Shown piece after piece: positions 22,392-33,160 of a stretch of DNA of 37,706 bases (within the stretch, counting starts at the first letter, position 1; every line of letters begins with the position of its first letter). The translations under genes and the position numbers were made by a program. The stretch spans positions 1 through 37,706 of the forward strand of contig CALHAQ010000055.1 in the NCBI GenBank assembly GCA_937931775.1. The letters are read 5' to 3'. The DNA is from an uncultured Candidatus Altimarinota bacterium. GTDB taxonomy: Bacteria > Patescibacteriota > Gracilibacteria > BD1-5 > UBA6164. The notes under the pieces were generated by a model that worked only from the letters and a program-made list of their open reading frames with translations, was not told where the DNA came from and did not search any database.

Positions 22392-25307
22392 ATGTCAGCA
22401 CCTTTTGATCCATCAAAGCTTAACCTAGATATCAACTCACAAGATACTCCAGATGCAATAACTCCTGAAGAAGTAAGTCCGAAGACTACTCCTGAAATAG
22501 ATATCTTAGGGGATATTGATGAAAAAACTACAAAAGTAATAGATAATACCACTACTCCGGAAATAGATCCACTCTCACAAGTAACTCAGCCAAAAGTAGA
22601 AAATACTATTATTAGTGATGAAGAAAAGCAAATAGACACTCCCGAAGTACAAGACAAATGAGCATCACAACGAAGCAATGGCTGAGAAGCAGAAGTAAAA
22701 CAAGAGACTATCTCAGAAATCGAAATTCAAAATACTCATGAAGCTTGAGTGAGTGAAGAAAAGAAACTCATAGATATAAATCTCTCTTCCGTAAATGATA
22801 TCATTACTCTCATAGACGAGAAAAAGTATGACTATGTACTTATTGAACCAGAGGATTCTGAGGTAAAAATAACTTTCAAACAAGATAACATTGATAAGGA
22901 TATTAAATATATAAAATTTCCTGTTTATACAAATATCCTCTTTAAAATAAAACAAACCGCAGGCCTAGTAATGGAAGACACCAGTAGTGAACAAGAATGA
23001 AAATGATCTATAAAAATAGCCAGCAAAATATTTAAAATAGCTGCAAAGACTGTAAGTGGTCAAAATGGGGAAAAGGTATGGATCAAAGCTATAGAAGATA
23101 CGAGTAACAAATGAAAGAAGGTAGTAAAAAAGACTTCTCTTTCTATGGTATTTGGGTTTTTAGGAGCTATACTCTTTGTTTCCCTAGTACTATGAGGAGC
23201 ATTTATCGCTTTCATCGTACTCAACGCAAAAACAGTGGAAGATGTGAAATTTTTTGCAAGTCTGGGAATTAATCTCAATGATATTAATACATTTATATCG
23301 CAGATAGTAACTCTTATATTCTCGATACTTTTATTTATATCGAGTAGTGCTCTTGCTTTTGGTTTATTCAAATTCTTTCTCACAAAAAAAGTATACAAAA
23401 GAAAAAAGATTACCTATGGTCTCCTCTCAGGGGTACTACTACTGATAACATTTATGGTAGGAGTATCATGGATGACAATTGATAGAAAAATAAAATCTCT
23501 CCCAAATTGGCAAGAACAGGCATATGGAGACCTTAAGATATTTGATAATGACCTCCTGATATCTCAAGATTTTGATACAAATCAGGCTCTTCTGACTGAA
23601 ACTGAAAACCTTATAGGTCCTATCTCTCTCCAATTTGATTTAGAAAATTTCCAAAAAAATCAAGCAAACAAAGGACTCAATGTGAAAAAATATATTTGGA
23701 ATTTTTGAAATGAAACCGTAGAAACATTTACTCCTACAATCACCAGAGAGTTTACAGATGTATGAAACTATGAAATATCTGTCATCTCAGTAGGAACAGA
23801 CGTAGATGGAGAAGAAGTAGAGCAAGAGATTTCAAATATACCTGCTGTAAGTATTTCCCATACTATAGAAGTAGAAGAAACTCTCACAAATAACTGATGA
23901 AAAAAACTCTCTTTTAATGCAAGTAATCTCAAAGATCTTTGAAAAGTAGAGTGGTACTTCTTAGAACCAATAAGTGAATCGAATCCTAATCCAAGCTATA
24001 GTGAATGGACAAGAATAGATGAATGATATGAATTCATTCCTGGAAAAATATTCTTTGATGAAATATTTGTTGGTATAGCTATTATTAATGGAAATACTAT
24101 TGATCCTACTATTGATAAAGTAATAGTCATAGCTCCTGATGGAGCTTCAGATATTTCATGAGAAATTGTAGATACTCAAAGTATTGAAGAAGAATTAGAA
24201 TTTACATTCTTTGTCGATAAACCAAGTACAGGATTTTCCAACTGATTTATAGAAAACTATAACTGGAGAATAGAGGATAAAACATACTCTACAAATGCGC
24301 AGTTATGAAATACGGAGAGTTCACCAGAAATACAGCATACATTTAAAAACTATGGAGAACACCTCGTAGAGGTGATTCTGACAGATTCTACTGGAAAGAC
24401 TCAAACTCTCAGTAAAACTATTACTATTGGGAAACAGGTAGAACTTACAAGTGCTCTCGTAATTATGGATGCAGATGAACAAGAGATAGAATCAGTAAGA
24501 TATGATAAAAAAACTCATGAATACTTTATAGATGCTCTTGGAATACCAACCACTCTTAAAATGGATGCTCGCTATGTACGTCCTGCAAGTATCAGTTATA
24601 CTTTAAAAGATGTATCATGGGATATAAAAAATGATGGAAATATAGATGGAACATGAAAATCATTTAATTTTGAAGTTCCAACAGAAGGAAACCACATTCT
24701 CGCTGCAAACTATATTTTCGAACGCAGAAAAGATCCTGAAGACACAATTACTCTTAAAGAATTTATATTTGTAGAAGGTATTAAAAAAGAAGCTATTCTC
24801 AGCCTTGATATTGAATATGATTCAAACTACGCACCAGTTACAGTACGTTTTGACGCATCTAAATCATTTATAAAAAATGATGATATCGTAAAGTTTATAT
24901 ATGACTATGGTGATTGAGTCAAAGAAGAGAGAGATTCCATAAATCCAGGACATAAATATACAAAAGCTGGTGACTATACAGTTACTCTCACAGTAATAGG
25001 AAAAACTGGGAAAACCTATTCTCTCGAGAAAAAACTTATTCTCCTCCCTGCTGCGCAGGAGGTAGAAATATCTAGTAGTCTCAAAAAAGCACCAATAGGA
25101 CAAGGAATAGACTTCTCCTCTGCTGAAAGTGCTGGTCAAATAGTAGAGTTCTTCTGGGACTTTGGAGATGGGAATATCTCAACTCAAGCAAACCCAACTC
25201 ATACATTCTCGAAAGCTTGAATATATACCGTGAAACTCCGAGCAGATTTTGCAAATAAAAACTCTATATCAGACGAAGTAGAAATAGAAATATTTGAAGA
25301 AAAATAA
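22392..25307 (+). CDS. large membrane protein with PKD domains (971 aa)
   Basis: Acidic low-complexity N-term, central TMs (SMVFGFLGAILFVSLVLGGAFIAFIVL; IVTLIFSILLFISSSALAFGLF; GLLSGVLLLITFMVGVSW), then PKD-like repeats incl. VKFIYDYGDGVKEERDSINPGHKYTKAGDYTVTLTV and VEFFWDFGDGNISTQANPTHTFSKAGIYTVKLR. Confidence 0.88.
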
Positions 25308-25341
25308 ATAAAAGCTCCCAAATTCGGGAGCTTTTATTTAT
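25308..25341. terminator. bidirectional intrinsic terminator
   Basis: AATAAAAGCTCCCAAATTCGGGAGCTTTTATTTA. Confidence 0.75.
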
Positions 25342-26615
25342 TTTGTAATAATTCGATAACTCTTTTTTCCTTTTCTCAAAAGCATGAAGTTATTATTTAT
25401 AAAGTCTCATGAAAAATCATAGTGTCAGTCTTCTATTTTTTTCTCATTTATGTAGAGTCATCATCCTGCAAGTGTCTGACGAGCTGTGGTCCCTGACTGT
25501 TCAAGTCCTGATCCAATAAATATTCCAAATAGATTTTGGTCAGTAAACTGCATAGTCCCTATTTCTCTGGCAAAGAGAGTAAATTCTGTTTTACTGAGTC
25601 ATGTAAGCAGTTCCATCTTATCTCCTTTTCAAAAAAGAAACTCCGTAATCCTCTCACAATTCTGGGCATCAGCCATTCCATGAATAATTTTTACTACTTC
25701 ATAGGCTAATCTTTTTTGTCCTATCCTCTTTTCTGGAGTTTCCTTATGTTGAGAAACAATCTCTGCTATCTCAGCAAGTTCTAAAAGAGTAAGCAACTTA
25801 AGATATCTTTCTATATCTGCATCATGTGCATTCATAAAATACTGATACAGTTCATAAGGAGAGGTTTTATTTCTATCTAAAAATAAAGCATTTCATTCTG
25901 ATTTTCCAAACTTACGACCAGTCGCATCTGTTATAAGAGGCCAAGTAAAAGTATAGGTCTCATTTTCTGTCTTTTTACGAATAAGTTCTATTCCTGTTAC
26001 CAGATTTCCCCATTGATCTTGCCCTCATACTTGAAGCTCTACTCCATGATCACGATTTAAACAATAATAATCAAATCATTGTAATAACATATACGAAAAT
26101 TCTGTATACGAAATAGACTTTGTTGGGTCTTCTATACGTTTTTTGACTGTATCTTTTGCTATCATTTGATTTACTGTATGGTATTTTCATACTTCTCTGA
26201 GAAAGTCTAAATATCATACCCCTTGATAGAAATCAAGATTATTTACTATCTGAAAGTCTAATTTTTTCCCTGTTGTTTCTCACAGTCTTTTCAGAATAGT
26301 TTCAAATTGTCATTTAATTGCAAGAACATTATTTTCAAGAGTTTCTACATCTAAAAAATTTCTTTCTGCATCCTTTCCTCCTGGATCTCCCACCATACCT
26401 GTAGCTCCTCCAACAAGAGCATAGTACTTGTTTCATCTGAGCATAAGTTGGACTGCTGTCATGAATCATATAAAATTCCCCATATGAAGAGAGTCTGCTG
26501 TTGGATCAAATCCACAATAAAATCATACTCATCCAGTATCTAATTTTTTAAAAATTTCATCATGAGAATGTTGGTATAAATATCCTCTTTCTTGTAAATA
26601 TTTTTGTAACTCCAT
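25338..26615 (-). CDS. tyrS: tyrosyl-tRNA synthetase
   Basis: [52 protein letters not shown]...[18 protein letters not shown]...[12 protein letters not shown]...[16 protein letters not shown] (KFGKS); C-term S4-like. Confidence 0.96.
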
Positions 26616-26776
26616 TGCTTAATTTAATATCAGAAATAAACATATACTCAATAATAAAGCTAATGGTCATTATCGCAATATTTATTTAAAAAATGCTCTA
26701 TACTTTTTTCACTTGCGAAAGTATAGAAAACTCCTATATTAAAGACGTATACATTTTTTACTCATGACGTCTCTCT

Positions 26777-27379
26777 ATGAAGATGGATCTCTCAAAAATA
26801 TTCTGATCAAAATCTAGAGCAAAGATACTCGAAAAGTTCTTCCTTGATTTTTATGCAGGAAAAAATAGAGGTTTTCATATGAGATGACTTTCTAGAGACC
26901 TAGATGAACAAATAAATTCAATAAAAAGAGAACTTGATAATCTCGAGGATCTTTGAGTACTCAAGTCAAAAACTGAACTACGAAAAAAAATATTTTTCGT
27001 AAACCCAAAGTTTTATCTCATTGAAGAATTTAAAGATATTTTTCTTAAAACATACGATCCACTCGATGCTATTAGAGCTTATTTTAAAACGCAAAATCTT
27101 TTAGAGGTAATTATAGTAAATGAAAGTATCAAAAATAAACTTATAGAGGATGGGAAAGCTATTCTTGATATATTCATGATCTGAGAAATTGATCGCGAAG
27201 ACTTTGCCCTATTTCTCCAAAGTATATTTTTCGATAAAAAAATTAAATTTGCCATTATTTCAACCGAAGATTTTTTCAATCGTCTCAGCTATGGAGATAA
27301 ACTCATACATAATATCCTCAGAGAAAAATGAAATATTTTCATAAAAGATGTCCTCAAAGTAAAAGAGAAACTAGATTAG
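26777..27379 (+). CDS. winged-HTH transcriptional regulator-like protein
   Basis: MKMDLSKIFGSKSRAKILEKFFLDFYAGKNRGFHMRGLSRDLDEQINSIKRELDNLEDLGVLKSKTELRKKIFFVNPKFYLIEEFKDIFLKT...; 5 in-frame UGA. Confidence 0.75.
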
Positions 27380-27483
27380 TATGATTTGAATACCATCAAC
27401 ATCTGAAACACCTTCCTCTATACGACTGGCATAAGTTTGATGATTATGATGCTATTTGGATAAATATTCTATCAAATAGATAA
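27328..27483 (+). CDS. possible overlapping small ORF (51 aa)
   Basis: MKYFHKRCPQSKRETRLVGFEYHQHLKHLPLYDWHKFDDYDAIWINILSNR*; UGA=Gly required; overlaps the wHTH gene in another frame and fills the gap to tsaD. Confidence 0.4.
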
Positions 27484-28488
27484 TTACCATTTCCCAACCT
27501 GTACTCCTCATATCTGATGTTCAAAATCATTATATTTGATTCTGTAGTATGCGAGCACTCCGATCATTGCAGCATTATCCATACAGTAGAGTTTTTTTAC
27601 TGGAGCAAAAAATTTAAGTCATAGCTTTAATGCTTCCCCTGATATTCGTTTATTCAGATCATCATTAGCACTCACTCATCCCGCTAACAACACTGTTTCT
27701 ACTCATTGATTTTGAGCCGCATATATGAGTTTATAGCTCAGTACTTCGTTTACAGCAGATTGAAATTCATAAGATATTTCTTTTTGATCCTCCTCTGAGA
27801 GTTCTCCTCTCTTATCTACCTCTCTTTTTACTGCACTCTTGAGTCCTGAAAAGCTAAAACCATACTCTGACTTTTCAAGAAATACTCGTGGAAACAATTT
27901 TGTAGATGCTCACGTATATTCATCAGCGAGTTTTGAGATTATTGGTCATCCTGGATATCAAAGTCACATCATCTTTGCTACTTTATCAAAAGCCTCTCCT
28001 GCAGCATCATCTTGAGTTGCTCAAAGTTTCTCTCTTTCAAACATACTTTTCATATAATATATTTCATTATGTCCTCATGATACCGTAAGACACACAAGTG
28101 GGAACGTTATTTCACTCTCGTTACGCTCAAGAAAATTTGAAAATATATGAGCCTCTATATGATCTATAGAAATAATTGGTATTTTAAGAGTCTCTGAAAG
28201 AGTAGAAGCTACGGTAATACCGGTAAGAAGTGATGGAACAAGACCAGGATGAGTCGTCACTGCAAGATAATCTATATCTTGCAAGCTTATATTTCCCTCA
28301 TTTAATACTACATCTAAAACATCAAATATCACATTCGCATGTTCTCGGCTTGCAACCTCAGGTACAACTCCTCAGGTCAGATTATGTATTTTAATCTGAG
28401 ATGCCGTATTCATTGAAATAAGTGTATTGTCCTCAAAGAGAGCAATACTCGTATCATCACAAGATGTTTCAAAAGCCAGGATTTTCAT
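27484..28488 (-). CDS. tsaD: tRNA N6-adenosine threonylcarbamoyltransferase TsaD
   Basis: MKILAFETSCDDTSIALFEDNTL...VVPEVASREHANVIFDVL...SIDHIEAHIFSNF...LVCLTVSGGHNEIYYM...[25 protein letters not shown]...VLLAGGVSANDDL...CMDNAAMIGVLAYY. Confidence 0.97.
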
Positions 28489-28555
28489 TGTTTATTTTAC
28501 TTTAAAATAATTCTATTATAATAATATATATATTTTTAATATCTAGTAAAGAGAT

Positions 28556-29002
28556 ATGTGAGCAAGAGCAACTGCATTACAAGACATATTCGATTTCGAA
28601 CCAACGAGTAATAATACAAATTCCATAAGTCATAATCAATGAGGAGATTTCACCAGTTTTCCCTTTTCTGTAGTCACGTCTACTACAAGGGATGAAACCG
28701 CAGAAATAATCATAGGACAGTCTCTTGAAGAAAATGAAGCATTGAGAATAATAGAAGAACAATTTGCTCAAGAACTCGCAGATATAGATCTCGCTATATC
28801 TACAGAATTACAAAACCCAAATAGAAGTTGGACTCCTGGTGGTCTGATATGAGAACTCTTTGCACAAGAGAAAGCTGTGAAAATAAAAATGAGATCTTTA
28901 CAAGAAGCAACTCTCAATGAAATAAGATGAGACGATGATCTGAGTGATCTAGATATTAAAGGACTGATAGCAAGAGTTTCTACAGAGGTATCCAATTTCT
29001 AA
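28556..29002 (+). CDS. hypothetical protein (148 aa)
   Basis: ATG TGA start; MGARATALQDIFDFEPTSNNTNSISHNQGGDFTSFPFSVVTSTTRDETAEIIIGQSLEENEALRIIEEQFAQELADIDLAISTELQNPNRSWTPGGLIGELFAQEKAVKIK... Confidence 0.75.
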
Positions 29003-30006
29003 GTCTCTTTCAGAATATCAAGAAACTGTTTCATATCTTTTTTTATCTGAGCTTTTACGCTCATTTTTTTCTGTTTTCCTGGATGAAAAAATTCTATTTG
29101 CAAAGCATGAAGCATATGACGAGAAATTTTAAAATATTTTGAAAAATATGAATTTAATTTTTTATTTCCATAAGTTTTATCTCATAAAATTGGGTTTCCA
29201 ATTGCAGCTAAATGTACACGTATTTGGTGCATACGACCCGTTTCTATAGTCACTTCAAGCAAAGACAGTGTTTGCATATTTTCTGGAAGTTTGAGCTTAT
29301 ACTCTCAAATACATTTATAATGTGTAATTGCCTCAAGTCCACTATCATCTACTTGTACTTTATTCTCTGATTTAGCATTCTCAACTCGTTTCAGTTTTTT
29401 AGTAACCGTACCCTTTTTACGAGAAAGTTTTCATAAAACTATACATGTATAGGTCTTTTTTAACGCATCATGTTTCTTAAAATCACTGCCTAACTTTGTC
29501 AGAGTATTTTTTTTCTTAGCAATCATGATAATTCCTGAAGTATCTCTATCAATCCTATGAATCAAAGATGGCTTAAAGGTAAAACTATCTAAAGTACTCT
29601 TATAATAGTCATCTACCTGTTCTATGAGTGATACCTCATCTGACTTATGATCCCCTGGATGTACATTACATCCAGGATTTTTGTTTACAATGAGTAAATC
29701 GTCATCTTCATAGGCTATATCTTTTTCTGAAAGTTTTCTACTTTTTTCGACTATGTGAATTTTTTCTTTCTTCTCAGAAAGTTCGGATATTTCACTATCT
29801 GGTAAAAATACATGTACCTGCTCTCAAGAGTTTAATTTATACTCATTGTCTTGTTTTGTTTTTTTTCAGGCATGAGTAATAATCTTTATATTCCCTTTTC
29901 TGTTCAGTTTATAAATAAAACTCAAACTCGCTTTTGGAAGAAGTTTTTTGAGGAATTTATCAAGACGTTGATCAGCGTCATTATCAGTAATTGTATATTT
30001 TTTCAT
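28999..30006 (-). CDS. RluA-family pseudouridine synthase (with S4-like N-terminus)
   Basis: DNDADQRLDKFLKKLLPKASLSFIYKLNRKGNIKI...IAYEDDDLLIVNKNPGCNVHPGDH...KPSLIHRIDRDTSGIIMIAKK...[31 protein letters not shown]. Confidence 0.95.
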
Positions 30007-30030
30007 AACTGTACTCTCTAAGAAATAGAA

Positions 30031-30933
30031 TTATTGTAGCACAGTAAAATCAAATGCTGAATTTGTTTGTCGTATTGGTATATCAACTTCTAAAGTCTTT
30101 GTAAAGCCATAAGATAGTCCCTGAGTCGTAACATATGCTCTTGGAAGAGGAATTGCAGTATTTGTAAGAATCTGATATTCAATATATGGTATATTTCCTA
30201 GACTATTTGAGATGAGTGGATTAATTATTGATATTTTTAAAATACATTCATTGGTGCTAGAACTGCAAGGGGATGAATTATTTCCATAGAACCACTGAAA
30301 ATTATTAGTGCTATCTCCATTTTGCAATACTCAATCTGCCAGGCCAACACCACTCCATAAAGACCTATTTGTAACTCCTGAGTTAATATCTGATTCGGTC
30401 AAGAGTGATCAAGATCTACTAGACATAGAATCCGTCTCCGAGCTAAGCTGCCATAAGATAATATCATCAATGCCATCAGCAGTATTCAAAGCATCAGGAG
30501 AAGTATCTCCATCAAAATCAGGAACTCTGAGAGATAAACGAATACGATTTACTCAAGTATTAAGTCTATTTCTTCAAACTAACAAACTGATAGAATTATC
30601 CCCTGAGAGAGTATTCCAGTCCGTATCATAATCACTATTTCATTTTCATGCATCTGGTATCAATGTGCTGACAGAAGTCACGTCATATTGATAATCTTGA
30701 GGACTTGAAGCTGTTTTAGAATAATTTGTTCCTATGCTTCCAGAATAAGTTAACAACATTCATTCTTCTACTCATGAATATCCTTGATAAAATGCCTGAG
30801 AAGCATTTTCTATTCATTTTATATTCTTTGAAAATGGAATCATATATTCAATAAGATATAATCCTGTGAAACTCAAAACTAATGCCATAGCCATAGCGAG
30901 TACAATCGAAAATCATTTTTTATTTTTTTTCAT
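30031..30933 (-). CDS. PilX-like/pilus assembly protein
   Basis: MKKNKKGFSIVLAMAMALVLSFTGLYLIEYMIPFSKNIKGIENASQAFYQGYSGVEEGMLLTYSGS...; hydrophobic N-term, GFSIV motif. Confidence 0.65.
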
Positions 30934-30938
30934 AGTAT

Positions 30939-32048
30939 TTATCTAATATCTAAATCTGATAATTGTATGGTAGTAGCTATTTCCACAAGTGGGACTCATC
31001 AAGTTATTTTTCTTTTAATTTTATAACTAGGCTGAAGTGTCATCTTGATTTGAACATATGGTGAAACTAAAATACTCGAAGTATTATCTCTCCAAGAATA
31101 ATCAAGGCTCTTGTTGGGGTAAACATAAAATTGAGCATCGCTCACATGAACAGTGTTAGGAAATATTCCTTGCCAATAGTCTTGATTATTACTTCCAGCA
31201 ACCACTTCTCCCAGAGTAGAAATAAAATCCTCATGTATTAGCCAAGTATCTATAATCCCATCAAATTGAGAACCATTAGCATCAATAGAAGCACTATCAT
31301 GGTCATCACCATAATCTCTTCAGCTCAATTTTAAAAATTCTATATTTCAAAGACACCCTGATCCAGATATAGTTTCTGTACCACTACAAGTAGGAGTTCA
31401 AAAATAATCTGGATCAACAGCAATATTCCATCTAAACAAAGTCCTCTCATTTCATAAAGAATTCACGAGATACAGTTCTCACACTTTATTTTCAACACTT
31501 GTGCCACTAAACGCATGTGGTCATTCTCAAAGGAATAAGTCATCATCATCATTGATAATAGAACCATCACCATCTTCATCTCATCAATCTGCATCCTGGT
31601 CGCTATTTCTATCTATAAACTGTTGTCTATATTCACCATACCTCTGATGAGTATTAGAATCTAAACATCATCATGTTCACATATTAGAACCATTTGGGCT
31701 TCCACAATAATACAGAGAGTTCCCATAACTAGTAGATCATACAACTCATGTGGATCAAAAATTTCCAAATCAACTTGGATTATTAAAATGCCCAGATCAA
31801 TAGTTTGTACTATAACTATATCTATTCCAATATTCTTCGTAATCTATCGTTCCTCATTTTTTTATCATTTCAAAAAACTTCTCAGTTGCGAAATAGGCTT
31901 GTTTTTCTATTTCCGTCTTTTCAATCAATTTCACTTTCGCAATTCAAATAGCTGTAACTGCGCTAAAAGCAGCAAGCATTACAATAGTTACTATCATCAT
32001 TCCAATAACTATTTCTATCAAAGAAAATCCTCCTTTTTGTATCTGCAT
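30939..32048 (-). CDS. prepilin with DxDxDG-type acidic motif
   Basis: MQIQKGGFSLIEIVIGMMIVTIVMLAAFSAVTAIGIAKVKLIEKTEIEKQAYFATEKFF...FIDRNSDQDADGGDEDGDGSIINDDDD... Confidence 0.8.
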
Positions 32049-32049
32049 A

Positions 32050-32316
32050 TTACTTCTTTAAAAACATATGATGAAACATATCTCCAAAATACCTCCCTAC
32101 CTTATAAAAACTAGGTTTGCGAAAAAAGTTTCTAGGCCAATCAATAACAATAAAATTTACGAGAGTATATATTTTCTTATTTTTTATAGTATTTCGATTT
32201 CAAAAGTGGAGAAAAAAAACAAGAGCCCTTATAGTGCTCATAAGAGTACTCACAATTAATACAATTACTTCAAAAAAAATATTTTGTATTTTTTTATGTT
32301 CTCAGGTATTTTTCAC
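32050..32316 (-). CDS. possible small membrane protein upstream of the prepilin gene (88 aa)
   Basis: VKNTGEHKKIQNIFFEVIVLIVSTLMSTIRALVFFLHFGNRNTIKNKKIYTLVNFIVIDWPRNFFRKPSFYKVGRYFGDMFHHMFLKK*; GTG start, needs UGA=Gly; stop abuts the next gene's ATG (TAATATG). Confidence 0.45.
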
Positions 32317-32449
32317 TCGACATATTATGAGAAATATTTAGAATCATTATAGATAAAACTCACAGTGAGTAAATTAAAAAATATATACTTTTATTTTTTT
32401 AGTGCTCTGAAGGTTTTACTTTTATCTTGATGATTATACCCTACTAGTT

Positions 32450-33058
32450 ATGAATAAAAATATATCTCGTTTTTTACAGAAAAAACTTTTAAGCATGAAG
32501 CAAATCTTTATATTTAAAACCTCTCATATATCACTATGATGAAAAATTGCTTTATTTTGAGTAAGTATCTGTTTTATATCTTTATTCTTCCCATGGGTAT
32601 CATCACCTGGAATTATTATATCATCTTGAGAAACACAGATAGATTCATTTATTGGATTCTCTAAATTACTAGGGAGGGTTTGATTTTTTATATTCTTAGC
32701 TCTCATCATAGTTCTTTTTTCTATTTTTTCTATCAGACAAAAAGAAAAATTTCGTTATTTTTCTATGGTTCAAATCTCTGATCATATGTGTGTACTCATG
32801 TCATCAATATTTATATTTTTACTTTCAATTCAAAGTTTTCTGCTTATCTGATGACTTCAAATATTTGCAAGTAATATAAGTCATGGAAAATGAATTATTT
32901 TATCTATTACATGAGCTATGATAATGTTTTTTTCATCATTTATTATTCAGCAAGAATATAGAAAAAATATAAAATGAAGTTATGTAAGTGATGCCGAATC
33001 TAAGAGAATAACTCTGATAAAAGAAGAAAAGAAAAATAATATGAAACTTCCTTTTTAA
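32450..33058 (+). CDS. multi-TM membrane protein, unknown
   Basis: MNKNISRFLQKKLLSMKQIFIFKTSHISLGGKIALFGVSICFISLFFPWVSSPG...RVGFFIFLALIIVLFSIFSIRQ...LMSSIFIFLLSIQSFLLIGGLQIF...; about 10 in-frame UGA. Confidence 0.7.
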
Positions 33059-33097
33059 AAGAGAGAAAAGTATTTTTGACTTTTAAAGAAAAAAACT

Positions 33098-33125
33098 TTG
33101 ACTTTTATATAACAAGTATTATATT
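33098..33125 (+). promoter_or_regulatory. sigma70-like promoter
   Basis: TTGACT-16-TATATT, with a second upstream TTGACT at 33076. Confidence 0.45.
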
Positions 33126-33160
33126 TTATTCATCAACTTAAACATAAACCAAATTATTCG

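Noticed and set aside
31788-32341. Plus-strand ORFs near the prepilin gene (MPRSIVCTITIS..., MMKHISKIPP..., MRKKFLGQ...)
   Set aside because: Antisense to the prepilin or in AT-rich DNA, no family resemblance; the minus frame is more protein-like.
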